Notes: generated by a model from the letters alone, not told the origin. A stretch of DNA of 57,427 nucleotides from an uncultured Colwellia sp. (GCA_913062815.1 CAJXWZ010000031.1:1-57427); one strand, 5' to 3'; positions 1 to 8,872 are shown, numbered from the stretch's first letter. Numbers and translations are program-made.

Positions 1-77
1 CAATAATGAGTATGGAAAGGCATTTACAGTCAGCTGAAAAAACCTTATTGCGCTGTGTGCATGGTTTAGACAGTTAA
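1..77 (+). CDS. 3' end of an unidentified gene cut by the window edge
   Basis: An open frame enters from the left edge and stops with TAA at 75-77. The last residues read LLRCVHGLDS. Only about 25 codons are visible, too few to assign a family. The frame is open from position 3, and no other frame is open through this stretch to a sensible stop. It runs convergently to the modF-like remnant that begins at 80. It may be the C-terminus of a real gene or chance. Confidence 0.35.
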   Translation, partial: IMSMERHLQSAEKTLLRCVHGLDS

Positions 78-79
78 TC

Positions 80-625
80 TTACAGCTTAATTTGCTGTTT
101 AAATAAGGGAAGATATTCAACTTCTCGATGACTAACAAACAAAATGGTACTGTGCTTTTGCTTAATAAGTTGCTCTAGAAAGTTAAGCACTCGGTACCGA
201 TTTATTTCATCTAAGCCTTGTGTTGTCTCATCTAACATTAATAAGTAGAGAGATTTAATGAGTGCAAGAGCAATTAAAGCAAGTCGTTACTCACCATAAC
301 TTAATTGCTGAAATAAGGTATGCTGCTGCGCTAATAATCCCACATGCTTCAACCACTGAGTTGCAACGTCTATCTGGTGTTTCTCTGGTTTTTGATACAA
401 ACCAATAGAGTCATAGAAACCCGATAAGGCCACGGTAAGTAATTCACCATTAACGCGATATTGTCGATGCATTTCAGCGCTAACAATCGCCAGTGATCAG
501 CTGCATTAACGTTAACTTACCACAACCGTTAGATCCGGTGATCAAAGTATGTTGCAAAAGTTTAATCGTTACATCAAGGTTGTCGAAAATAACGTTGCCA
601 CTGTATTTCACGTGACCATTACTAA
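80..625 (-). pseudogene. modF: Decayed ModF/PhrA-like ABC ATPase (C-terminal half only)
   Basis: Reading the minus strand gives pieces of the second ATPase domain of a ModF-type (molybdenum/photorepair-protein-like) ABC protein. A Walker A region reads ITGSNGCGKLTLMQLITGD, with the expected Ser replaced by Leu. It is followed by stops and an apparent deletion. A second block (about 472-287) contains LLTVALSGFYDSIGLY and ends in the signature LSYGE. Here a TAA replaces the Gln codon expected in LSYGEQR. The same frame then continues RLALIALALIK, a Walker B/D-loop stretch LLMLDETTQGLDE and a switch region FVSHREVEYLP, ending at the TAA at 80-82. The N-terminal ATPase domain is missing. A Walker A change, internal deletion, in-frame nonsense codon and 5' truncation together mark a dead gene. 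ModF family identity is from memory of E. coli ModF. Confidence 0.85.
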
Positions 626-682
626 GCTTTTATCGTTATTTTACGTTAACTTGTCCAAAGAGGATAGACTATACAGTGTGGA

Positions 683-1822
683 TTAAAGAGAGCTAATTAA
701 CGAATTTCGATTGATATCATTAATACATTTTGCGCCAGTTAACGTCATTGCCACACGTATTTCTTTTTCATAAAGGTCAAGCAGGTTCTCAACACCTTGT
801 TGCCCTTGCGCTGCTAAGGCATAAATATATGAGCGTCCTAGCATCGCACAATCAGCTCCTAGAGCAAGCATACGCACAACATCTAGTCCAGAACGAATCC
901 CTGAATCGACAAATATTTTCAGATCATTCTTAACCGCATCAGCAATAGCGGGTAGAGCCTTAGCCGAAGACAATACGCCGTCTAACTGACGACCTCCATG
1001 ATTTGAAACGACAATACCATCAGCGCCAAATTTTACTGCATCTTTAGCATCATCAACATCGAGAATACCTTTAATAACCATTGGGCCATCCCAAAAATCT
1101 CTGATCCATTCCAAATCTTTCCATGATATTGAAGGGTCAAAGTTATCACCTAACCAGCCAATATAATCTTGTAAATTCGTTGGCTCGCCGCGATAAGCTG
1201 AGACATTACCTAAATCATGCGGTTTACCAAATACCCCTACATCAAATGCCCAATGGGGGTGACGCATCGCTTGCAATATTCGTCTCGATGCAGCAAAAGA
1301 ACCACTCATGCCAGAATGCATATCACGATAGCGAGCACCCGGTACCGGCATATCCACAGTAAACACTAGTGTTGTAACCCCAGCAGCCTTGGCACGCTCC
1401 AAGACATTTCTCATAAAGCCTCTATCTTTGAGTACATACAACTGAAACCACATAGGACGTGAAATTTCTGGTGCCACTTCTTCAATCGGACATACAGAAA
1501 CAGTAGACATAGTAAAAGGAATGCCTTTATTTTCAGCCGCTTTTGCTGATAGTACTTCTCCTCTTCGAGCATACATACCAGTCAGCCCAACTGGAGATAG
1601 TGCAATAGGGAGCGCAAATTTTTCGCCGAATATCTCAGTATCTAAACTAAGCTGCGACATATTGTTTAGTACCCGCTGTTTTAACGCTATATCAGCTAAA
1701 TCTTCAACATTACGTGCTAATGTTCGCTCACTATAAGAACCACCATCAATGTAATGAAATAAAAAGGGTGGCAACTTCTTTTTGGCGGCATTGCGATAAT
1801 CTGTCGGAGCAGAAATAATCAT
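683..1822 (-). CDS. lldD: FMN-dependent L-lactate dehydrogenase
   Basis: Membrane-associated flavoenzyme oxidising L-lactate to pyruvate with electrons to quinone. The 379-residue protein aligns almost without gaps to E. coli LldD from [10 protein letters not shown] onward. It keeps the active-site stretch [11 protein letters not shown] (base His near residue 275), the FMN-binding LSPVGL/STVSVCP segments and [10 protein letters not shown]. The C-terminus is about 17 residues shorter than E. coli's, a variable tail. It is the last gene of the fucose operon, 42 bp after the FAH hydrolase, whose reaction yields pyruvate plus L-lactate, so its job here is to recover that lactate. Start ATG with a GAGA upstream. 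Identity is very secure; the operon role is inferred from position. Confidence 0.96.
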   Translation of the reverse strand: MIISAPTDYRNAAKKKLPPFLFHYIDGGSYSERTLARNVEDLADIALKQRVLNNMSQLSLDTEIFGEKFALPIALSPVGLTGMYARRGEVLSAKAAENKGIPFTMSTVSVCPIEEVAPEISRPMWFQLYVLKDRGFMRNVLERAKAAGVTTLVFTVDMPVPGARYRDMHSGMSGSFAASRRILQAMRHPHWAFDVGVFGKPHDLGNVSAYRGEPTNLQDYIGWLGDNFDPSISWKDLEWIRDFWDGPMVIKGILDVDDAKDAVKFGADGIVVSNHGGRQLDGVLSSAKALPAIADAVKNDLKIFVDSGIRSGLDVVRMLALGADCAMLGRSYIYALAAQGQQGVENLLDLYEKEIRVAMTLTGAKCINDINRNSLISSL

Positions 1823-1864
1823 GGTGATTCTCTTTTAATTACTTTGTCTATTAAGCTTTTTAGA

Positions 1865-2713
1865 CTATGAATGGTATCGCGCAACGGTTTGTTGCTGCTC
1901 ACCTAATCCTGAAATTCCTAGACGCATCACGTCGCCTTCTTTTAAATATTTAGGAGGATTAAACCCTAAACCAACGCCTGGTGGTGTGCCTGTACTTATA
2001 ATATCACCCGGTTGTAAGCTCATAAATTGGCTAATATATGAAACCAAAAATGGCACTTTATAAACCATAGTACGCGTATTACCATCTTGTACACGCTCAC
2101 CATTTAGCTCTAACCAAATATCGAGTTCATTAGAATCCGTCACTTCGTCTGTTGTTACTAAATAAGGGCCTATAGGACCAAAAGTGTCACAGCCTTTTCC
2201 TTTACACCACTGCCCTTCTTTTTCTATTTGAAATTCACGTTCAGACAAATCGTTAATCACACAATAACCAGCGACATGCGTTAATGCATCTTGTTCAGAG
2301 ACGTACTTAGCTTCTTTACCGATAACCACGCCTAACTCTACTTCCCAATCAGACTTCTCTGATTTAGGTGGCATTAAAACCGTGTCATTGGGTCCGATAA
2401 TTGATGAGGTTGCTTTCATAAACAATACCGGCTCTGACGGTACTTGCATGCCTGATTCAGCCGCATGATCCGCATAATTAAGACCAACACAAATAAATTT
2501 TCCCACTTTGGAAACAGCTGGTCCAACACGCACATTATTATCAATCATTGGCAATGTTGCTAAATCTAATGAAGCTATCTTTTTTACTGAGTCGTCAGCA
2601 AATAAATCACCATCAATATCACTGACATGAGCTGATAAATCACGAATAACACCTTGGTCATCCAAAATTGCAGGGACTTCTTGACCCGGCTCTCCTACTC
2701 GCATTAATTTCAT
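1865..2713 (-). CDS. FAH-family 2,4-diketo-3-deoxy-L-fuconate hydrolase
   Basis: A 282-residue fumarylacetoacetate-hydrolase-family protein, predicted to cleave 2,4-diketo-3-deoxy-L-fuconate to pyruvate and L-lactate. The N-terminal small domain (about 1-65) is followed by the FAH core: FICVGLNYADHAAE near 73, LFMKATSSI, the metal-binding WEVELGVVIG (Glu residues), INDLSEREFQ, KGCDTFGPIGP, and ISTGTPPGVGLG near 242. These are hallmarks of the FAH clade that includes ureidoglycolate-lyase-annotated and diketo-deoxy-sugar-acid hydrolases. The substrate is assigned from the operon (fucose permease, lactonase, SDR, lactate dehydrogenase). Homologues also act on diketo-deoxyrhamnonate, so the sugar could be L-rhamnose, but FucP favours fucose. 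Confidence 0.9.
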   Translation of the reverse strand: MKLMRVGEPGQEVPAILDDQGVIRDLSAHVSDIDGDLFADDSVKKIASLDLATLPMIDNNVRVGPAVSKVGKFICVGLNYADHAAESGMQVPSEPVLFMKATSSIIGPNDTVLMPPKSEKSDWEVELGVVIGKEAKYVSEQDALTHVAGYCVINDLSEREFQIEKEGQWCKGKGCDTFGPIGPYLVTTDEVTDSNELDIWLELNGERVQDGNTRTMVYKVPFLVSYISQFMSLQPGDIISTGTPPGVGLGFNPPKYLKEGDVMRLGISGLGEQQQTVARYHS

Positions 2714-2771
2714 TTTCTATCCTATTACTACAGTTTTAATTAAATTTTTTTCTACAGTTGTGTGATCCAGC

Positions 2772-3110
2772 TTACATAGTAAAAATATTATCCATTAACA
2801 GCCACTTCTCATCACCTTTAGCCCAAGGAAGCTGTTGCTGAAAAGTCCACATAAGTTTTTCCCACTCAACCACTTGTTCATTTGCTAAATCTGTTTGTTG
2901 TTTTGTCTCAAAACTAAAGTCGGCATTTACATCCATGATCATAAAGAGCCTATTACCTACTAAGTAAATGTCTAATTTTTCAATGCCAGAGCCCTTTATG
3001 CTTGCTATAATCTCAGGCCATACTTCCTCTGCCTTATGATACTTTTTATATTCTGCAATCAGCTTTGGATCATCTTTCAAATCTAACGCAAAACAATGCC
3101 TTGTTGTCAT
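2772..3110 (-). CDS. RhaM/DUF718-type sugar mutarotase (probable L-fucose mutarotase)
   Basis: A small 112-residue cytoplasmic protein of the L-rhamnose mutarotase fold. Seen: N-terminal TRHCFALDLKDD, the YKKYHKAEEVWPEI segment carrying the typical His, a central LDIYLVGNRLFMIMD strand, and the aromatic PWAKGDEKWLLMDNIF tail. RhaM-family enzymes interconvert alpha and beta anomers. In this operon it should supply the anomer used by the fucose dehydrogenase. It replaces the RbsD-fold FucU usually named for fucose. It lies between the FAH hydrolase and fucP, with about 35 bp to fucP. The family is confident; the exact sugar is inferred. Confidence 0.85.
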   Translation of the reverse strand: MTTRHCFALDLKDDPKLIAEYKKYHKAEEVWPEIIASIKGSGIEKLDIYLVGNRLFMIMDVNADFSFETKQQTDLANEQVVEWEKLMWTFQQQLPWAKGDEKWLLMDNIFTM

Positions 3111-3145
3111 ATCATCGACCTTACCTTTTATTTACTTGGAATTAG

Positions 3146-4507
3146 CTACTTGGGCAAATGCTTTTGACTACGCTTGCCATAAATCGCAATCACGACAAAA
3201 CAAAATAAAGGTAAAATAAACGAGGCTTTCGTGGCAGAAAAGCCGTCAAATACTACTTTCATATCAATAATAGAGGCTTGCGCCATAGGTAAGAAAGTAC
3301 CGCCAACAATAGCCATAATAAGCCCTGCTGCACCTAATTTAGCATCATCACCCGTGCCGGTTAATGCAATGCCGTAAATGGTAGGGAACATCAGTGACAT
3401 ACAAGCAGAAATCCCCACTAACGCATAAATACCAGCAACGCCTGATAAGAAAATAGTTAGCAAGGTAAATAACATGCCACCTGTGGCTAATACCATTAAT
3501 AACTTGCCTGCATTGATGTATTTCAATAAGAAGGTACAAACAAAACGACTTAAACAAAAAATTATCATCGCATAGATATTTAACATTTGTGATTTAGCTT
3601 CTGCAGCCTGCTCGCTCATTCCTAATTTTACAAATACCTCAGTGCCGTAATGAATAATAAAAGTCCAACACATAATTTGGGCGCCAACGTAAAACATTTG
3701 GGCAACCACACCTTCACGATAGTTTTGATTGGCGAGTAAACGCTTAAAAGTGCCTTTAATATCTAAGCTTTGTGATTTTTCTTCTGTTACCGGCATTTTC
3801 TTAAAAGCGATAATAGCCAGTACAATAATAACCACAACACCAATGGCTAAATATGGGTCTCGAATAACGGCTAAATCATTATTGGTGATCGCGGATAGCT
3901 GTTCTAAAGCTTGTTCTGTACCATCAGCAGCTAATTCACGTCGCTCTGCATCTGTAGCAGGGTTTAACTTTTGAATAATAAATTGTGTAGCGACAAACAT
4001 CCCCAATAGAGAGCCAACGGGATTAAACGCCTGCGCTAAGTTTAATCGTTGTGTTGCTGTAGAAGCTGGCCCCATTGATAAAACATAAGGATTTGCACTG
4101 GTTTCTAAAAATGACAAACCACAGGTCATAACAAAAAACGCTAATAAAAAGGGAGCAAATGCTTGTGCCCCTGCCGCAGGAATAAATAATAATGCGCCTA
4201 AAGCATAAAACGTTAGCCCCATCATTAAGCCCGCTTTGTAAGAGAACTTTTTAATAAATATCGCAGCTGGTATCGCCATTACGCCATAGCCACCATAAAA
4301 AGCTACTTGTACCCAAGTGCCTTCTGCGGCCGACATTTGTAATACTTTAGAAAAAGCTTTAACAAGGGGGTTAGTGATGTCATTGGCAAAACCCCATAAT
4401 GGGAAACACAAAGTCACTAAAATAAATGAGAACAAATAAGCTTTAGGAACAACTTCTGTAGAAGTTTGTTCTACCTTTATCTCTTCAGGTGTGGATACGT
4501 TAGCCAT
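3146..4507 (-). CDS. fucP: L-fucose:H+ symporter, MFS FucP family
   Basis: A 453-residue inner-membrane MFS protein with about 12 hydrophobic segments. It imports L-fucose with protons. Residues matching those known to matter in E. coli FucP are visible: the Asp in GFANDITNPLV, the Glu in SFLETSANPYVL, and the Asn in LAQAFNPVGSLLG. Length fits the FucP family (about 440). An ATG start follows AAGGCG. It sits mid-operon between the SDR dehydrogenase and the mutarotase and is the best single pointer that the operon's sugar is L-fucose. FucP relatives also carry glucose, galactose or GlcNAc (NagP, GluP), so substrate rests partly on the neighbours. Confidence 0.92.
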   Translation of the reverse strand: MANVSTPEEIKVEQTSTEVVPKAYLFSFILVTLCFPLWGFANDITNPLVKAFSKVLQMSAAEGTWVQVAFYGGYGVMAIPAAIFIKKFSYKAGLMMGLTFYALGALLFIPAAGAQAFAPFLLAFFVMTCGLSFLETSANPYVLSMGPASTATQRLNLAQAFNPVGSLLGMFVATQFIIQKLNPATDAERRELAADGTEQALEQLSAITNNDLAVIRDPYLAIGVVVIIVLAIIAFKKMPVTEEKSQSLDIKGTFKRLLANQNYREGVVAQMFYVGAQIMCWTFIIHYGTEVFVKLGMSEQAAEAKSQMLNIYAMIIFCLSRFVCTFLLKYINAGKLLMVLATGGMLFTLLTIFLSGVAGIYALVGISACMSLMFPTIYGIALTGTGDDAKLGAAGLIMAIVGGTFLPMAQASIIDMKVVFDGFSATKASFILPLFCFVVIAIYGKRSQKHLPK

Positions 4508-4545
4508 AATACGCCTTATAGTTATTGTTTTTTCATCAAATAAAA

Positions 4546-5358
4546 TTAGTTATTAATGGTGACAAAACCGCCATCTATCGGGAAGTTACTTCCGGTAATA
4601 AACGCTGCTTCATCTGAGCATAAATAAGCGATAAGCCCTGCTATTTCTTCTACTTTACCCATACGACCAATAGGTTGACTTTTTGAAAGTTTGTCAAACA
4701 TTTCATCACGATTGTCTGGGTAGTTTTTATCTAAGAAGTTATCAACAAAAGGGGTATGAACACGCCCCGGTGCGATACAATTACAGCGGATACCATGGTC
4801 AATATAATCACGTGCCACTGAATAGGTCATGGTCAATACCGCGCCTTTACTCATGGAGTAAGCAAAACGATCTTCAATGCCAACAGTTGCAGCAATAGAA
4901 GCCATATTTAAAATGACACCCGATTGACGCGTTTTCATTGAATCAATCACGGCTTTCATCATGTTATAACAGCCTTTGACGTTCACTTGATATATACGGT
5001 CAAGATCGTCTTCTTCGGTATTTTCTAAATTGCCTATGTGGGCAATACCTGCATTGTTGATCAAAATATCAATTTTTTGTTCAGTTAATATCTCATCAAC
5101 AATGGCATTGACTTCCGCTTGCTTGGCAACGTTACATGCAAAAACACTCACACTGCCGTTGTTTGATTCTATTATTTCTTTGGTTTTGTTTGCGCCAGCC
5201 ATATCCAGATCAAAGATAATGACGTGAGCGCCTTCTTGTGCAAACTTAATAGACGTTGTTTGGCCAATACCGCTACCACCACCAGTGATTAAGGCGACCT
5301 TTCCTGCAAATCTATTACTTGTGAAGGTGCTTGTATTCGTATTAATCTGAGTGCTCAT
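4546..5358 (-). CDS. SDR: 2-keto-3-deoxy-L-fuconate dehydrogenase
   Basis: A classical NAD(P)-dependent short-chain dehydrogenase of 270 residues, predicted to oxidise the C4 hydroxyl of 2-keto-3-deoxy-L-fuconate to the 2,4-diketo acid. Seen: cofactor loop TGGGSGIG (residues 25-32), NNAGIAH, catalytic Ser154 in NMASIAA, and YSMSK (Tyr167, Lys171). The C-terminus ends in the usual FPIDGGF. The frame is open further upstream to an ATG at 5421, but the ATG at 5358 has an AAGGA six bases before it and avoids overlap with the lactonase gene, so I use it. Two SDRs occur in the window; this one is placed in the pathway by its position between lactonase and fucP. Confidence 0.9.
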   Translation of the reverse strand: MSTQINTNTSTFTSNRFAGKVALITGGGSGIGQTTSIKFAQEGAHVIIFDLDMAGANKTKEIIESNNGSVSVFACNVAKQAEVNAIVDEILTEQKIDILINNAGIAHIGNLENTEEDDLDRIYQVNVKGCYNMMKAVIDSMKTRQSGVILNMASIAATVGIEDRFAYSMSKGAVLTMTYSVARDYIDHGIRCNCIAPGRVHTPFVDNFLDKNYPDNRDEMFDKLSKSQPIGRMGKVEEIAGLIAYLCSDEAAFITGSNFPIDGGFVTINN

Positions 5359-5380
5359 GAAAATCCTTAAAAATTGTTCT

Positions 5381-6208
5381 TTAAATTCGGTAAAACTGTT
5401 GAGCATTTGTCGACCAAACAAGTTGTTGTTCTTTCTCTGGCAAATGTTTTAAAAATGACTCTACTTGTTTTACCCAAGATGAATAATCTGAAGCTAATTT
5501 GATAACAGGCCAATCACTGCCCCACATTAGACGTTCAGCGCCAAAACTCGTTAATAAATGCGCCATGTAAGGGGTAAGTTTTGACAAAGATGGCTCATTA
5601 CCGGCTTCAGTAACTAATCCTGATAACTTACAAAAAGCAGATGTATCTGAAGCAATAAGCGCTATTTTTTCAAACCATTGTGGTGTTAACTCATTGGCAA
5701 TGTCTGGCTTAGCACCATGGTCAACAACCACGTTTAGTTCTGGGTAACGTAATAACAATGCATATAATGCATCGAGGTGTTTTGGCATCACTAAAGCATC
5801 AAACGTTAAATTGTTCTCAACAAGGTATTCAAAAACAGGTGCTAATTCAGGTTTTAGCATCCAATTGCTATCAGCAATATCCTGTATCATCGGACGAATG
5901 CCTTTAAAATATGGGTTCTCACCCAAATGAGCTAATTGCGCTACGGCATCAGCACTTTCCATGTTCACCCAACCAACAACGCCACCAATAAATTCATTGT
6001 CTTGAGCAAGCTGTAATAAAAATTGTGTTTCAGCTATTGTTTCAGCTGCTTGTACTAACACTGTTTTTTCAACACCTGCACTTTTTAACATCGGTTGAAG
6101 AACATTTGGTAAAAAGTCTCTATATAGCAACTCGAGCTCCGGGGTTAACCAAGCATAGTCACCACGTGCTAGTTGCCAAAAATGTTGATGAGAATCGATA
6201 CGTTTCAT
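5381..6208 (-). CDS. Amidohydrolase-family L-fucono-lactonase
   Basis: A 275-residue COG3618-type metal-dependent amidohydrolase, predicted to open L-fuconolactone to L-fuconate. Seen: N-terminal metal site RIDSHQHFW (His7, His9), the family's DYAWL, GWVNME, FKGIRPMIQD and VVDHGAKPDI (His on strand 5), and C-terminal WGSDWPV with the catalytic Asp. Length is typical. It lies 21 bp after the aldo/keto reductase gene that would make its lactone and 22 bp before the SDR. Sugar lactonases of this family are known for fuconolactone, rhamnonolactone and related compounds; fucose is chosen from context. Confidence 0.9.
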   Translation of the reverse strand: MKRIDSHQHFWQLARGDYAWLTPELELLYRDFLPNVLQPMLKSAGVEKTVLVQAAETIAETQFLLQLAQDNEFIGGVVGWVNMESADAVAQLAHLGENPYFKGIRPMIQDIADSNWMLKPELAPVFEYLVENNLTFDALVMPKHLDALYALLLRYPELNVVVDHGAKPDIANELTPQWFEKIALIASDTSAFCKLSGLVTEAGNEPSLSKLTPYMAHLLTSFGAERLMWGSDWPVIKLASDYSSWVKQVESFLKHLPEKEQQLVWSTNAQQFYRI

Positions 6209-6229
6209 GATTTCTAGCTTTTTCCTTCG

Positions 6230-7258
6230 TTAGCTTTCGTTAGATAGAGGAATAGGCGCTTCAATATGTAAAATATTAGCTTGTTGTAAACGCTGCCAAA
6301 ATTCAGCTGGAATAACTTCATTAAACTGGGCTACCGTCGACTCGACTCGACTCGCGGAGCTTAAGCCTGGAATGGTACTTACTACGGCGGGGTGAGCTAA
6401 TGGAAATTGCAATGCAGCTGCAGCAAGGGATATATTAAATTCTTGGCAAATATCTTCTATTTTTGACACTAATTGAATGATGTCATCACTTGCTGGTTCA
6501 TAATTGTAATGAGGAATCACACCTTCACGGCGCACACCTGTGGCTAATATCCCTGAATTATAAGGACCGCCTAAGATGATAGAACTATTTTCTTTTAAAC
6601 AACGTGGCAGAAAAGTGTCTAACGCTTTTTGCTCCAATAAGGTGTATCTTCCTGCTAATAAAAAACAGTCAAAATAACCATGGTCCATCGCTTGTTCACA
6701 GACTTCATATTCATTTACGCCAAGGCCAATAGCAGAGACTAAACCTTGAGAGCGCAATTCATCCATGGCCTTATAGCCACCTTCCATCGCTATTTTAAAC
6801 AAACGATCATGCTCATCACCATGAGTCATTCGGCCAATATCATGCATATACAAAATATCAATTTTTGATAAGCCTAGTCGTTGAATACTATGCTCAAATG
6901 AGCGCATTACACCATCGTATGAATAATCGTATTCTGGCTCAAAAGGCATTGGCGAGCAAAAGCCATATTTATCTTCTGCTTTTGCACAAGGCGTTAAAAT
7001 TCGACCAACTTTCGTTGATAGAACATAGTCGTCAGCATCAACACGTCTTAATGCATCGCCTACACGGCGCTCACTTAAACCAAAACCATAATAAGGCGCT
7101 GTATCAAATTGATTAAGACCAAGCTCTAAAGCCTTTTCAATGCTCAACTGTGCTTCTTCCTCTGGCATTGCTCGATACAAATTACCCAATGTAGCGGCGC
7201 CAAAGCCAAGTTCAGTGACGTGTAGTTTGGTTTGTCCAATTTGTCGCTTTTTAAACAT
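6230..7258 (-). CDS. Aldo/keto reductase: L-fucose dehydrogenase
   Basis: A 342-residue AKR related to D-threo-aldose 1-dehydrogenase and pyridoxal 4-dehydrogenase, predicted to oxidise L-fucose at C1 to the lactone with NAD(P)+. Catalytic tetrad visible: Asp52 and Tyr57 in QFDTAPYYGFG, Lys83 in LSTKVGR, and the His in DILYMHDIG. The C-terminal cofactor part includes VSTIPGLSSASRVEST. It starts 15 bp after the dehydratase large subunit, with GAGAG before the ATG. In the operon it is the first oxidative step. Dehydrogenases of this group accept L-fucose, D-arabinose and L-galactose, so the operon may serve more than one sugar. Confidence 0.9.
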   Translation of the reverse strand: MFKKRQIGQTKLHVTELGFGAATLGNLYRAMPEEEAQLSIEKALELGLNQFDTAPYYGFGLSERRVGDALRRVDADDYVLSTKVGRILTPCAKAEDKYGFCSPMPFEPEYDYSYDGVMRSFEHSIQRLGLSKIDILYMHDIGRMTHGDEHDRLFKIAMEGGYKAMDELRSQGLVSAIGLGVNEYEVCEQAMDHGYFDCFLLAGRYTLLEQKALDTFLPRCLKENSSIILGGPYNSGILATGVRREGVIPHYNYEPASDDIIQLVSKIEDICQEFNISLAAAALQFPLAHPAVVSTIPGLSSASRVESTVAQFNEVIPAEFWQRLQQANILHIEAPIPLSNES

Positions 7259-7272
7259 TAAATCACTCTCGG

Positions 7273-8466
7273 TTATCTAGTTGAAGGCAAACATGATGGG
7301 CCAATGGCTTCAAACTTCTTATAAGTTAAGACAAACTCTTGATGCCCTAATTCTTCAGATTTAGATTGCTGACCTTGAGCCACCTTCTGAACAAGTTGAT
7401 AAATTTCATCGCCAACTTCTTGTACACTTGCCTCGCCATTGATCACTTTACCGGCATTAATGTCCATATCCTCAGACAAATTTCTATAGGTATCAGGGTT
7501 TGCACAAATTTTTATCACGGGCGAAATAGCAGAGCCAACAACAGAGCCACGGCCTGTAGTAAATAAAATCAGGTGTGAACCAGATGCGATCATCTCAACA
7601 ATTTCAGCACTATCAGCTATATTAGGAAAACCGTAAAGCGGGTCGCCATCAGGGACAACGTCCATTAAATATAGGCCACCCTGCTTAGGAATATCCCCTG
7701 GTTTTATTAAACCATGTATTTTAGAACTGCCTGATTTTGCATAAGCGCCCATCGACTTTTCTTCTTGAGTAGTTAAGCCACCTTCAGCATTACCGGGAGC
7801 AAAACTACCATAGCCCATAACCGTATAATATTGTTCTGCTTTTTCAACAGATTTCATAATTTCGACGCCAAGCTCTGGGGTAATAGCGCGATCGGCCATT
7901 ATCTGCTCACAACCAATTAATTCACCCGTTTCTTCAAAGATACACGTTGCTTTCTTTTCAATTAATTGATCAAAACAATGGCCAACAGCTGGATTTGCCC
8001 CAATACCACTGGTTCCATCAGAGCCACCACAAATAGTGCCAACTGTTAACTCACCAATATCCATTGGTACTAATTCAAAATTCTTAGCACCTTTAAGTAA
8101 TTGACTCACATGCTCTACACCAGCTGATATTGTTTTTTTAGTACCACCAGCTTGCTGAATAACTAAAGTCTCGACATTACGGCCACTTGCTTTCACTGTA
8201 TCGGCAAGTTGTTCTCTATTAAAACTTTCACAACCTAGCGAAACTATAAGTACACCAGCAACATTAGGGTGCGTACATAATCCTTCCATAATTTTTAATG
8301 AATACTCATTTGGGTAGCATCCAGGAAAGCCAATAAGTTGCACATTTTCATTATTGCTTTGATTCACAATCACTCTAGCCACATGATGAGCACATTCAAC
8401 CAAGTAGGTAACAAGAATTATATTTCGGATGCCTTTTCGGCCATCAGCTCTTAAATAACCTTTCAC
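7273..8466 (-). CDS. UxaA-family sugar-acid dehydratase, large subunit (predicted L-fuconate dehydratase)
   Basis: A 397-residue catalytic subunit of the UxaA/GarD (altronate/galactarate dehydratase) family. Seen: start KGYLRADGRKGIRNIILV, GFPGCYPNEY, LIVSLGCES, the hallmark CGGSDGTSGIGANPAVGH near residue 150, GCEQIMADRAIT, FTTGRGSVVGSAISPVIKI near 305, and NPDTYRNLSEDMDINAGK. The family uses an iron centre. Here it is predicted to turn L-fuconate into 2-keto-3-deoxy-L-fuconate, because no enolase-type FucD is present and every other step is. The start is GTG at 8466, overlapping the upstream TAG by one base (TAGTG) with GAGGAT before it, implying translational coupling to the small subunit. 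Activity on fuconate is inference. Confidence 0.88.
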   Translation of the reverse strand: MKGYLRADGRKGIRNIILVTYLVECAHHVARVIVNQSNNENVQLIGFPGCYPNEYSLKIMEGLCTHPNVAGVLIVSLGCESFNREQLADTVKASGRNVETLVIQQAGGTKKTISAGVEHVSQLLKGAKNFELVPMDIGELTVGTICGGSDGTSGIGANPAVGHCFDQLIEKKATCIFEETGELIGCEQIMADRAITPELGVEIMKSVEKAEQYYTVMGYGSFAPGNAEGGLTTQEEKSMGAYAKSGSSKIHGLIKPGDIPKQGGLYLMDVVPDGDPLYGFPNIADSAEIVEMIASGSHLILFTTGRGSVVGSAISPVIKICANPDTYRNLSEDMDINAGKVINGEASVQEVGDEIYQLVQKVAQGQQSKSEELGHQEFVLTYKKFEAIGPSCLPSTR

Positions 8467-8768
8467 TATTTATCCTCAATTTTATTTTGACGTGTATGAC
8501 TTGGAATATAATCACTTTTGACATTGTGCATATGCACGTGTTCACCTACACCAATAACATCTGTAGCCGAACCGATAGCAGCACCATATTTAATTATTTT
8601 TTCACCTGGAGAAAGAATTTTACGCGCTATCTTGTGGCCAATATCGATATTGGTATTTACTCTGACAAGTTTATCTTCCAATAGAAGTTCAACACCTGCC
8701 AGCACCCTTTCACAACAAACAAATATATTGTCTTCCATATTTAAAAGTACAAATCGTTTATCTGTCAT
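8466..8768 (-). CDS. UxaA-family dehydratase, small SAF-domain subunit
   Basis: A 100-residue protein matching the N-terminal SAF domain that is fused to the catalytic part in E. coli UxaA. Seen: RFVLLNMEDNIFVCC, the VNTNIDIGHKIARKIL stretch and a C-terminal GVGEHVHMHNVKSDY, with the HxHN motif typical of this domain. It is the first gene of the fucose operon and ends overlapping the large subunit's GTG by one base. The two together make one split enzyme. It follows a possible sigma70-type promoter at 8844-8872. Confidence 0.88.
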   Translation of the reverse strand: MTDKRFVLLNMEDNIFVCCERVLAGVELLLEDKLVRVNTNIDIGHKIARKILSPGEKIIKYGAAIGSATDVIGVGEHVHMHNVKSDYIPSHTRQNKIEDK

Positions 8769-8843
8769 TTACTCACACCTTAATTAAAAACCAATCAAAC
8801 AACTCAAATAATTCAAGCTACATATCCAAAAACCTATAATTCA

Positions 8844-8872
8844 ATTTAACCACTAACGAAAATCAAGGTCAA
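8844..8872 (-). promoter_or_regulatory. Candidate sigma70 promoter of the fucose operon
   Basis: On the minus strand TTGACC (8872-8867) and TTAAAT (8849-8844) are separated by 17 bases, about 75 bases before the first start codon. Just upstream, TGTAT and ATACA (8881-8896) form an inverted repeat with a 6-base spacer, a possible operator. No regulator gene is in the operon. Pattern matches only; no start site is known. Confidence 0.4.
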
